From the NCBI GenBank assembly GCA_001799255.1, contig MGTC01000030.1:12725-49527 (forward strand): a stretch of DNA of 36,803 bases, written 5' to 3'. Source of the DNA: Deltaproteobacteria bacterium RIFOXYD12_FULL_55_16 (GTDB lineage Bacteria; Desulfobacterota; Desulfobulbia; Desulfobulbales; Desulfurivibrionaceae). Below are positions 25,881 through 33,364 of this stretch, piece after piece; within the stretch, counting starts at the first letter, position 1; each line of letters opens with the position of its first letter. The notes under the pieces are model-generated. The model ran no database searches. It was not told the origin of the DNA and saw only the letters and a list, made by a program, of their open reading frames with translations. The position numbers were made by a program, and so were the translations under genes.

Positions 25881-25897
25881 CCCCGGAAACACCGGGG
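25881..25897 (+). other. Short GC hairpin just upstream of dnaX
   Basis: CCCCGG, loop AAACA, CCGGGG, ending about 23 nt before the dnaX ATG. No T-tract. The remaining 25784-25919 leader shows no other clear site. Confidence 0.4.
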
Positions 25898-25919
25898 GGC
25901 TTACCCCTGAGGACTGAAA

Positions 25920-27662
25920 ATGTCCTACCTGGTTTTAGCCAGAAAATGGCGCCCCCAGACCTTTACAGATGTTGTCGGCCAGCAGGCGGTGGTGCGCACC
26001 CTGCGCAACGCGCTCACCCGTGACCGGGTGGCCCATGCCCTGCTTTTTTCCGGGGTGCGCGGGGTTGGCAAAACCACCCTGGCAAGATTGATGGCCAAGG
26101 CGCTTAACTGTCGGCAGGGCGAAGCAGACGTGCCCTGCAACCAGTGCGAATCATGCCTGGAGATCATGGCTGGCAACGCCATGGATCTGCATGAGATCGA
26201 CGGCGCCTCCAATCGCGGCATCCAGGAGATCCGCGAGCTCAAGGAAAACATCCGCTTTTTCCCCAGCAAGGGCCGCTACAAAATCGTCATCATCGACGAG
26301 GTGCACATGCTCACCCCCGAGGCTTTCAACGCCCTGTTGAAGACCCTGGAGGAGCCGCCGGCGCATGTCTATTTCATGTTCGCCACCACTGAGCTGCACA
26401 AGATCCCGATCACCATCCTTTCCCGTTGTCAGCGCTATGAGCTTAAGCGTGTTTCCTATGCCGAGCTGGTTACATTTTTTGCCAAGATCTCCGAGGCGGA
26501 AAAGGTGGCTGTTTCCCAACGCGCCCTGGAGATGATCGCCAGGGAGGCCGAAGGCAGCGTGCGGGATGGCTTGAGTCTTCTCGATCAGATCTTTTCCTTT
26601 GGCGGAGACGAGATCAGCGATGGCGATGTAGCGGAGGTGCTGGGTCTGGTCGACCGGCGGATCTATGAAGATCTGGCCAGGGCGCTTCTGGCTGCTGACC
26701 TGGCCGCCTGTCTTGACATCTTTACCTGCAGCCAGGCTGCAGGCATGGATCTCAAGCGTTTTGCCAGTGATCTGCTGGGATTTTTCCGGGCTTTGCTGAT
26801 TGTCAAGATCAAACCCCAGCCAGAGGAGTTGCTGGATCTTTCCGACCAGGAGCTTGCGGCCATCCAGGATATTGCTGCAGGCGCCAGCCAGGAAACGCTC
26901 TACCAGTATTTTTCTCTACTGTTGAAGGGCAGCGAGGAGATGCAGTACTCCTCCCGCCCCAGGCTTGCGCTGGAAATGGCCTTTGTTCGGGCCACCCAGG
27001 CCGGGCAGGTCGTGCCGACCTCCACCCTGCTGGCCCGTCTTGACGGGTTGCTGGCTGGAGTTGTTTTGCCGCAGAGTGCGGCCAGGCCAGCCTTTCCATC
27101 GATCTCCACGGCAGAACCAGCACCCTCTGCACCCAGGACAATACCCCTGGCAGCTGTTTCCCCGGTCGCAACCTTGCCGGAAGAGAAAATGAATAACCTG
27201 AACAAAGCGCCAATATCCTTGCCAGAGCAAGACGGGCAATCGCCTCCGGCGCTGACGGCTGCCGCCCCCGCTGATCGAGAGGTAACAAGGCACTGGGAGG
27301 AGTTTCTCAGGCATGTCAGGGCGCGCAAGCGCTGGATGGCGCCGGTACTGCAACTTTGCACCATGGTCAGCGAGAAAGGGGATGAACTGATCCTGGAGTT
27401 TGCTACTCCCTTCGACTGTAAGCTGTTGCAGGAGCCTGACAACCTCAAGCTCCTGCAACAATTTGCCCAGAAATTTTTTCAACGCGAATTCCGGGTTGTT
27501 ATCAGGGAGAACTCTGCCCAGGCAACCGGGGAGAGCGAAAACAACGAGACGGAAAGTCTGCTGGTTGAACGGCGGACTCTGGGCAATGATCCCCTGGTAC
27601 AGATGACTACCGAAATTTTTGGCGGGCAGATTGGCAATATCAGGCCCGGGTTGAAGGTTTAA
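25920..27662 (+). CDS. dnaX: DNA polymerase III subunit gamma/tau
   Basis: 580 residues. The AAA+ clamp-loader ATPase: Walker A GVRGVGKTT (45-53), zinc cysteines C64, C73, C76 and C79, Walker B VIIDEVHML, the sensor/SRC segment TILSRCQRYELKR with its arginine finger, then a domain III collar up to about residue 370. A variable Pro/Ala-rich linker (about 385-450) follows, then a C-terminal domain. It loads the beta clamp and organises the replisome. I see no A-rich slippery site for a gamma frameshift. It is followed by a repeat and recR. Confidence 0.96.
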   Translation: MSYLVLARKWRPQTFTDVVGQQAVVRTLRNALTRDRVAHALLFSGVRGVGKTTLARLMAKALNCRQGEADVPCNQCESCLEIMAGNAMDLHEIDGASNRGIQEIRELKENIRFFPSKGRYKIVIIDEVHMLTPEAFNALLKTLEEPPAHVYFMFATTELHKIPITILSRCQRYELKRVSYAELVTFFAKISEAEKVAVSQRALEMIAREAEGSVRDGLSLLDQIFSFGGDEISDGDVAEVLGLVDRRIYEDLARALLAADLAACLDIFTCSQAAGMDLKRFASDLLGFFRALLIVKIKPQPEELLDLSDQELAAIQDIAAGASQETLYQYFSLLLKGSEEMQYSSRPRLALEMAFVRATQAGQVVPTSTLLARLDGLLAGVVLPQSAARPAFPSISTAEPAPSAPRTIPLAAVSPVATLPEEKMNNLNKAPISLPEQDGQSPPALTAAAPADREVTRHWEEFLRHVRARKRWMAPVLQLCTMVSEKGDELILEFATPFDCKLLQEPDNLKLLQQFAQKFFQREFRVVIRENSAQATGESENNETESLLVERRTLGNDPLVQMTTEIFGGQIGNIRPGLKV

Positions 27663-27694
27663 GGTGAAAAAATGAAGAGTGTAGCCTTAATAAA

Positions 27695-27867
27695 CGGGTA
27701 ACCATTCATTGTTTAACGCAGAGGCGCAAAGTTTTATAGCTGAGTTGAGCAGCTTGCCTGCTCAAACGAAACTTATACCCTCTGGGTGCAAGCCTTTTAT
27801 CTCAACACGTTGTCTTTACGCCTCTGCGTCTTGGCGTTACGTTTTTTAGTTGTTACAAGACCATCAA
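27695..27867. repeat. MITE-like palindromic repeat, copy 3 (inverted orientation)
   Basis: Reverse complement relative to copies 1 and 2: TTTAACGCAGAGGCGCAAAG (27712-27731) on the left, and CGCCTCTGCGTC, then TTGGCGTTACGTTTTTTAGT and TGTTACAAGACCATCAA at the right end. A hairpin TTGAGCAG (27745-27752) / CTGCTCAA (27758-27765), the same sub-element found at the edge of copy 1, is inserted in the middle. It starts about 33 bp after the dnaX stop and separates dnaX from recR. Confidence 0.8.
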
Positions 27868-27922
27868 CCTCGTGTTTATCCGTTTTTTTCACCTTTAACC
27901 TTATACCCCTTGAGCCTCTTTT

Positions 27923-28531
27923 ATGAACGTCGTCCCGCCGGCCTTGAGCCGTCTCATTGCCGATCTGAACCGCTTGCCGGGGATAGGCATGAAAACCGCG
28001 ACCCGCCTGGCCCTTCACATCCTGCGCCGTCCCGCCAGCGAGGCCCAGAGCCTGGCCAGGGATCTGGGGGAACTGCACCGGAACATCAGACTGTGCAGTG
28101 GCTGTTTTGCCTTTGCGGAAAGCGATCCTTGCGCCATCTGCAACGATTCTGCCCGCGACACCGGTCTGATCTGTGTGGTAGAGGAATCTGCGGATCTCAT
28201 GGCCATTGAGAAAACCGGAGCCTTCAAGGGCAAGTATCATATCCTGCATGGCGTCCTTTCTCCCATGGACGGGATCGGCCCGGAGGAACTCAAGGCTGAC
28301 GCCCTGCTGGAGCGCATCAAAAGGGAGCAGGTTCGGGAGGTGCTGATCGCCACCAGCTCCACGGTGCCGGGAGAGGCTACAGCAGCCTATCTCATCAAAC
28401 GGTTGCAGGAGGAGGCCGCAGTCAAAGTGACCAGGCTGGCCTGCGGGATTCCCATGGGCATGGACATCAAATATGCCGACGAACTAACCCTCAGCCGAGC
28501 CATTGAATCCCGGAAGGATACCAGTTATTGA
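27923..28531 (+). CDS. recR: Recombination mediator RecR
   Basis: 202 residues, normal length. A helix-hairpin-helix N-terminus (LNRLPGIGMKTATRLALHIL), a four-cysteine zinc finger (C58, C61, C70, C73), a Toprim domain starting LICVVEESADLMAIEKTGAFKGKYHILHG, and the C-terminal CGIPMGMDIKYADELTLSRAIESR. With RecF/RecO it loads RecA at gaps. The usual ybaB between dnaX and recR is absent. Confidence 0.96.
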   Translation: MNVVPPALSRLIADLNRLPGIGMKTATRLALHILRRPASEAQSLARDLGELHRNIRLCSGCFAFAESDPCAICNDSARDTGLICVVEESADLMAIEKTGAFKGKYHILHGVLSPMDGIGPEELKADALLERIKREQVREVLIATSSTVPGEATAAYLIKRLQEEAAVKVTRLACGIPMGMDIKYADELTLSRAIESRKDTSY

Positions 28532-28581
28532 CAGAGGGGCTGGCGATGGTTAATTCACGATGGTTCCTGAACTATTTGTCC

Positions 28582-28610
28582 TTGACACTAGGGTTAAATA
28601 TTGGTAATTG
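28582..28610 (+). promoter_or_regulatory. Possible promoter for the tRNA-Val transcript
   Basis: TTGACA (28582-28587), a 17-nt spacer and TAATTG (28605-28610), about 175 nt before the tRNA. The -35 is perfect and the -10 poor; a better -10 may be offset. Tentative. Confidence 0.3.
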
Positions 28611-28668
28611 GTTGCCGGTTGGAAGGTTTGTCTCAGCCGTTATAATAAAATAATTTTATTGTCTTGAT

Positions 28669-28733
28669 GGTCAGAACGGCATAAAGAGCCGTAACAGAAT
28701 AATCAAGAATGCAGAGTTATTTCGTAACGGCTC
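28669..28733. repeat. AACGGCATAA repeat copy B, palindromic
   Basis: Begins GGTCAGAACGGCATAAAGAG. GAGCCGTAACAGAATAA (28686-28702) is nearly the reverse complement of TTATTTCGTAACGGCTC (28717-28733), with three mismatches. A degraded relative lies at 17724-17763 on the other strand. Non-coding, between recR and tRNA-Val. Confidence 0.6.
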
Positions 28734-28785
28734 CTAAAAAAAAGAATGAGCTGTCGCCATGAGCGCTGGGCTCTTTGTTTTTTTC

Positions 28786-28862
28786 AGGCGCGTAGCTCAG
28801 TTGGTTAGAGCGCTTGCCCGACACGCAAGAGGTCGGCGGTTCGAATCCGCCCGCGCCTACCA
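28786..28862 (+). tRNA. tRNA-Val (anticodon GAC) with C33
   Basis: 77 nt with encoded CCA. Acceptor AGGCGCG/CGCGCCT, D stem GCTC/GAGC, anticodon stem CTTGC/GCAAG, loop CCGACAC with anticodon GAC at 28820-28822, T arm GGCGG TTCGAAT CCGCC. All stems are perfect. Position 33 (28819) is C rather than the near-universal U. It reads GUC/GUU codons. Confidence 0.95.
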
Positions 28863-28995
28863 GAGAACACCTATATCTTGACGTCGCGAGGCTTGGCGGT
28901 GAGCAGCATGCCAGGCCTTATTGTGCAGGCAGATTGACCAGGTCAATGTGCTTGTTTTTGTTTGTGCATTTGTAGAAAGGCTGATCCTGACAACC

Positions 28996-30936
28996 ATGGC
29001 GGAAATATCACTTACCCTTCCTTCCGGGGAGCAGAAAACATTCCCTGCGGGGATCAGCGTTGCCGAGGCTTTAAAAGAGCTGGTTTCCAACAAGGAGCGC
29101 AAGCAGACCATTGCCGCCCGCCTGGATGACAGACTGGTGGATCTTGCCGCGCCTGTCGAGGCCGATGCCTCCTTTGCGCCCATAACCGTTGACAGCCCAG
29201 AGGCCTTGGCGATTCTCCGACACAGCGCGGCCCATATTATGGCCGAGGCTGTTGTTGCCCTGTTCGGCAAGGAGGTGCAGGTTGCCATCGGCCCGGCCAT
29301 CGCCGATGGCTTTTATTATGATTTTGACCGGGCGGAGCCGTTCACCCCGGACGATCTTGCGCTGATTGAAGCAAAGATGCAGGAGCTTATCGCGCTGGCC
29401 GCTCCTTTCTGCCGGGAGACCATGTCTTCCGCTCAGGCGATTGAATTATTCCAGCAAAGTGGTCAGTCCTACAAGGTTGAGCTGTTGCAGGATCTGGCCG
29501 TTGAGACTGTTTCGCTTTATCGGCAGGGAGATTTTGTCGATCTTTGCCGGGGGCCGCATCTGCCGCATGCAGGCTGGCTGAAGGCAGTCAAGGTTATCAA
29601 GCTGGCTGGCGCCTACTGGCGTGGCGACGAAAACAGGAAGATGCTTCAGCGGCTCTATGGCACGGCGTTTTTTGATCCCAAGGATCTGAAGGCCTATCTG
29701 CATCAGCTTGAAGAGGCAAAAAAGCGCGACCACCGGAAGCTTGGCAAGGAGCTGGAGCTGTTTGCCGTTGCCGATCAGGTTGGCCCTGGGCTGATCCTTT
29801 GGCAGCCCAAAGGCGCCCTGCTTCGCAAGATCATCGAGGATCACTGGCGCGAAGAACATTATCAAAACGGCTACGAACTGCTGTTCACCCCGCATATTGC
29901 CAGGCGCGATATGTGGCAGACCAGCGGTCATCTTGATTTTTATGGGGAGAACATGTTTTCCGCCATGGAGATCGAAGAGGTGAGCTATCAGCTCAAGCCG
30001 ATGAACTGCCCGTTTCATATCGCCATCTATAATACGCGCAAACGCAGCTACCGGGAGTTTCCCTTACGCTGGTGCGAGCTGGGCACTGTGTACCGTTTCG
30101 AAAAAACCGGCGCCCTGCATGGCCTGATGCGGGTGCGCGGCTTTACCCAGGACGATGCCCATATCTTCTGTCGGCCAGATAACCTGGAAGAGGAAATCTT
30201 CAATATCCTCGACCTGAATCTGCATATCCTCAAAACCTTTGGCTTTGAGTGCTACGAGGTCTATCTTTCCACCAGGCCGGAGAAGTCTGTCGGCAGCGAC
30301 GAGCATTGGGAGCAGGCCACCACCGCCCTGAAGCTGGCTCTGGAGAAAAAGGGACTGGCCTATGAGATTGACCCCGGCGAAGGGGTGTTTTACGGGCCGA
30401 AGATTGACATCAAGATCAAGGATGTACTGGGACGAAGCTGGCAGTGTTCCACTATTCAGGTCGATTTCAACCTGCCCGAACGTTTTGAGATGACCTATAC
30501 CGGAGAAGACGGCAAGGAGCATCAGCCGATCATGATCCACCGGGCGCTCATGGGCTCGCTGGAGCGTTTCATCGGGGTACTCATCGAGCATTATGCCGGG
30601 GCCTTTCCGGTGTGGCTTGCTCCGGCCCAGGCCAGGATCATGAATATCACCGATGCGCAGCTTGATTATGCCGAAGAGATGCATGCCGAGCTGCGCCGGG
30701 CCGGGGTGCGGGTTGAAAAAGATCTCCGCAACGAAAAGCTCAATTACAAGATCCGGGAAGCCCAGATGCAGAAGATTCCCTACATGCTGATCATCGGCGA
30801 CAAGGAAGTTGAGGCCCGGCAGGTCACAGTGCGGCTGCGCAACGGCGACAACCTGCCGGCCATGTCAATTTCCGAGTTCGCGGCGCTGATTGCCAGGGAA
30901 AATGAAGCTGGCCGTACTGGTGCTTGCAATAGCTAG
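28996..30936 (+). CDS. thrS: Threonyl-tRNA synthetase
   Basis: 646 residues, family-normal. N-terminal TGS domain (about 1-62), editing domain with HSAAHIMAEAV near residue 76, class II catalytic core with MNCPFH (zinc ligand Cys338), RFEKTGALHGLMRVRGFTQDDAH, IHRALMGSLERFIGVLIEH, and a C-terminal anticodon-binding domain. ATG 28996 gives MAEISLTLPSG, the proper TGS start; the longer frame from a TTG at 28921 adds 25 unrelated residues. AGAAAGG lies about 14 nt upstream, a somewhat distant ribosome-binding site. First gene of the thrS-infC-rpmI-rplT-pheST-ihfA series. Confidence 0.97.
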   Translation: MAEISLTLPSGEQKTFPAGISVAEALKELVSNKERKQTIAARLDDRLVDLAAPVEADASFAPITVDSPEALAILRHSAAHIMAEAVVALFGKEVQVAIGPAIADGFYYDFDRAEPFTPDDLALIEAKMQELIALAAPFCRETMSSAQAIELFQQSGQSYKVELLQDLAVETVSLYRQGDFVDLCRGPHLPHAGWLKAVKVIKLAGAYWRGDENRKMLQRLYGTAFFDPKDLKAYLHQLEEAKKRDHRKLGKELELFAVADQVGPGLILWQPKGALLRKIIEDHWREEHYQNGYELLFTPHIARRDMWQTSGHLDFYGENMFSAMEIEEVSYQLKPMNCPFHIAIYNTRKRSYREFPLRWCELGTVYRFEKTGALHGLMRVRGFTQDDAHIFCRPDNLEEEIFNILDLNLHILKTFGFECYEVYLSTRPEKSVGSDEHWEQATTALKLALEKKGLAYEIDPGEGVFYGPKIDIKIKDVLGRSWQCSTIQVDFNLPERFEMTYTGEDGKEHQPIMIHRALMGSLERFIGVLIEHYAGAFPVWLAPAQARIMNITDAQLDYAEEMHAELRRAGVRVEKDLRNEKLNYKIREAQMQKIPYMLIIGDKEVEARQVTVRLRNGDNLPAMSISEFAALIARENEAGRTGACNS

Positions 30937-30956
30937 GCCGTTCAGGGTATTATAAT
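30924..30956 (+). promoter_or_regulatory. Possible internal promoter for infC-rpmI-rplT
   Basis: TTGCAA (30924-30929), an 18-nt spacer, TATTAT (30948-30953), overlapping a perfect TATAAT at 30951-30956. It straddles the thrS stop codon. A 6-bp hairpin CGGATG/CATCCG (30970-30986) lies between it and infC. Confidence 0.4.
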
Positions 30957-31025
30957 GCATTTCAGCGTGCGGATGCGCATCATCCGGGCCGCTGTTTCAA
31001 GAATCATGTATGCGGAGGTATGAGT

Positions 31026-31568
31026 ATTAAAGGGAAAAAAGTTGGCGACCGACCAGAGCGGGAAGTGCGGGCCAGAATCAATCATGAGATTGATTGCAAG
31101 GAAGTCCGCCTCATTGATCAGGAAGGACAGCAGGTAGGAATTGTTCCTGTCCGTGAAGCGCTGGTAAAGTCAGAAGCTGCGGGACTGGATCTTGTCGAGT
31201 TGTCGGCGGCGGCCAATCCACCGGTCTGCCGGATCATGGATTTTGGCAAATTCCGTTACGAACAGAGCAAGAAACAGCAGGAAGCCAAAAAGAAACAGAC
31301 GGTTATCGAGGTCAAGGAAATCAAGCTCCGGCCCAAGACCGAGAAGCATGATCTTGAATTCAAGATCAAGAATATCAAGAAGTTTCTGCAGCAGAAAAAC
31401 AAGGTGAAGATTACCTTGCGTTTTCGTGGCCGCGAGATCGTTTATGCCGACACCCTCGGCATGGAGGTTCTGAACAAGGTGGTCGAAGAATTAAAGGAAG
31501 ACGCGGTTATCCTGCAACCTCCCAAGATGGAAGGACGGCAGATGGCCATGTTTGTGGGGCCGAAATAA
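31026..31568 (+). CDS. infC: Translation initiation factor IF-3, probable AUU start
   Basis: About 180 residues: N-domain RINHEIDCKEVRLIDQEGQQVGIV, linker YEQSKKQQEAKKKQ, C-domain ITLRFRGREIVYADTLGMEVL and closing MEGRQMAMFVGPK. IF-3 binds the 30S subunit and proofreads start codons. The nearest ATG (31020) lies 1 nt after the GGAGG at 31014-31018, too close for initiation. ATT at 31026 lies 7 nt after it, and the protein would start MKGKKVG, matching E. coli IF-3 (AUU start, MKGGKRV). In E. coli this start makes infC self-regulating. I therefore start at 31026; the ATG adds two residues. Followed by rpmI after 84 nt. Confidence 0.9.
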   Translation: MKGKKVGDRPEREVRARINHEIDCKEVRLIDQEGQQVGIVPVREALVKSEAAGLDLVELSAAANPPVCRIMDFGKFRYEQSKKQQEAKKKQTVIEVKEIKLRPKTEKHDLEFKIKNIKKFLQQKNKVKITLRFRGREIVYADTLGMEVLNKVVEELKEDAVILQPPKMEGRQMAMFVGPK

Positions 31569-31652
31569 CAATTCTGTCAGAGCTTGGCGGGTAAGCAAAA
31601 AGTATTGGCCGGTGCTGGTCTGTCGGCGAAGATATAAAAAAGGGAGAACATT

Positions 31653-31850
31653 ATGCCTAAGATGAAAACAAACAGAGGGGCGGCCAAACGGTTCAAGTGT
31701 ACCGGTTCCGGCAAGATTGTCCGCCGCAAGGCCTTTACCAGCCATATCCTCACCAAGAAAAGCACCAAGCGGAAAAGGAATCTGCGCCAGGCCGGGATTG
31801 TTGACGCCACCAATCTCAAGGGAATCAAGCGTCTGCTCCCCTACCTGTAA
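31653..31850 (+). CDS. rpmI: 50S ribosomal protein L35
   Basis: 65 residues, highly basic, [15 protein letters not shown] then [28 protein letters not shown], the standard L35 sequence. It follows infC and precedes rplT, the conserved order. GGGAGAACATT lies before the ATG. Confidence 0.98.
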   Translation: MPKMKTNRGAAKRFKCTGSGKIVRRKAFTSHILTKKSTKRKRNLRQAGIVDATNLKGIKRLLPYL

Positions 31851-31949
31851 AGGAACTGGCGGAACCTGTTGTCCGCCTTAAGATGATTATCAGTGCAATA
31901 GCTGCCGGCGTCCAGAAAACGTCGGAGAATGTCAATAAGGAGAAGTACG

Positions 31950-32303
31950 ATGCCTCGCGTAACACGTGGATTTAAAGCGCGCCGGAGAAGAAAAAAGGTT
32001 TTGAAATTGGCCAGTGGCTTCATCGGTGGCCGGAACAGTCTGTACCGAACGGCAACGGAAGCTGTTGATCGGGCGCTGGTCTATGCCTACCGCGACCGTC
32101 GCCAGAAGAAGCGCGATTTCCGGAAATTATGGATTGTCCGGGTCGGCGCTGCCTGTCATGAAAACGGCACCACCTACAGCCGGATGATGGGTGGCTTAAA
32201 GAAAGTGAATGTGGAGTTGGATCGCAAGGTACTCGCCCATCTGGCCGTTCTTGATCCTGGGGCCTTTGCCCAGGTTGCCAAACTGGCCGGCCCCAGCAAC
32301 TGA
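31950..32303 (+). CDS. rplT: 50S ribosomal protein L20
   Basis: 117 residues. [27 protein letters not shown] is the rRNA-binding N-terminal extension. ATG 31950 is chosen over 31929 because GGAGAAGTACG precedes it and the product then begins as L20 always does. L20 is an assembly protein and in many bacteria represses its own operon; no clear leader target was identified here. Confidence 0.98.
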   Translation: MPRVTRGFKARRRRKKVLKLASGFIGGRNSLYRTATEAVDRALVYAYRDRRQKKRDFRKLWIVRVGAACHENGTTYSRMMGGLKKVNVELDRKVLAHLAVLDPGAFAQVAKLAGPSN

Positions 32304-32323
32304 TTATTGCCGCGCCCTCTGCC

Positions 32324-33343
32324 ATGCCCAGTATGCACGAAGAACTTCTTCGTCTTAAAGTCGTTGCCGGTGAAGAGCTTACCGCGATCTCCAGCCCCGA
32401 CGAGCTTGAGCCGTTCCGAGTCAAATATCTGGGCCGGAAAGGGGAGTTCACCCTTGTTCTGCGGCAGTTGGGCCAGGCTCCTCCTGAGGAGCGCCCACGG
32501 CTGGGCCAACTGGCAAACGAGATAAAGCAGGAACTGGAATCCGCTTTTGCCGAGCGGGAAGCCCTGCTTGCCGGGGCGGAGACCGGCGCAAACCAGGCCA
32601 ACATCGATCTGACCCTGCCCGGACGCAGCTTGCCTTTTGGTAAGCTGCATCCCGTGACCCAGGTCATGGAGGCGGTCTGCGCCATCTTCGAGGGCTTGGG
32701 CTTCGCGGTGGCCGAGGGCCCGGATGTTGAAGTCGATTTCTATAATTTCGAGGCCTTGAACATCCCGCCGCATCATCCGGCCCGGGCCATGCACGACACC
32801 TTCTATATCAGCGACAGTCTGCTGCTCAGAACCCATACCTCGCCCATGCAGGCCAGGATCATGGAGCAGGAGCAGCCGCCCCTGCGGGTAATCGCGCCGG
32901 GCAAGGTCTATCGCTGCGATTCTGACATCACCCATACCCCCATGTTTCATCAGGTGGAAGGGTTTCTCGTTGACCGGCACATTTCCTTCGCCGACCTCAA
33001 GGGTGTGCTTTCGGTATTCATCACCAGGATGTTTGCCGAAAATACCCCCATCCGTTTTCGCCCCAGTTTTTTCCCGTTTACCGAGCCTAGCGCCGAGGTG
33101 GATATTGGCTGTGTAATCTGTGGCGGCAAGGGTTGCCGGGTTTGCAAACATACTGGCTGGCTTGAGATCTTAGGCGCTGGCATGATTGATCCGGAGGTTT
33201 TTAAAAAGGTTGGCTACGATCCGGAAGAGTACAGCGGCTTTGCCTTTGGCCTTGGCATCGAGCGGATTGCCATGTTGAAGTACGGCATCACCGATATCCG
33301 GCTTTTCTACGAAAACGATCTGCGTTTTCTTTCTCAGTTTTAG
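32324..33343 (+). CDS. pheS: Phenylalanyl-tRNA synthetase alpha subunit
   Basis: 339 residues. N-terminal coiled coil, then the class II core: [54 protein letters not shown], and motif 3 [31 protein letters not shown] segment is inserted before WLEILGAGM. Active as an alpha2-beta2 enzyme with PheT, encoded 21 nt downstream. No strong ribosome-binding site precedes 32324; a second ATG at 32333 is possible, so translation may be coupled to rplT. Confidence 0.96.
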   Translation: MPSMHEELLRLKVVAGEELTAISSPDELEPFRVKYLGRKGEFTLVLRQLGQAPPEERPRLGQLANEIKQELESAFAEREALLAGAETGANQANIDLTLPGRSLPFGKLHPVTQVMEAVCAIFEGLGFAVAEGPDVEVDFYNFEALNIPPHHPARAMHDTFYISDSLLLRTHTSPMQARIMEQEQPPLRVIAPGKVYRCDSDITHTPMFHQVEGFLVDRHISFADLKGVLSVFITRMFAENTPIRFRPSFFPFTEPSAEVDIGCVICGGKGCRVCKHTGWLEILGAGMIDPEVFKKVGYDPEEYSGFAFGLGIERIAMLKYGITDIRLFYENDLRFLSQF

Positions 33344-33364
33344 CTATCAATAAGATACGACCTC

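Noticed and set aside
26900-27482. Long minus-strand frames opposite dnaX
   Set aside because: Several overlapping frames of this kind lie opposite a GC-rich conserved gene; none has a start signal or family motif.
31020-31568. ATG 31020 as the infC start
   Set aside because: It lies 1 nt from the Shine-Dalgarno and adds two residues absent from E. coli IF-3, whereas ATT at 31026 fits both spacing and sequence.
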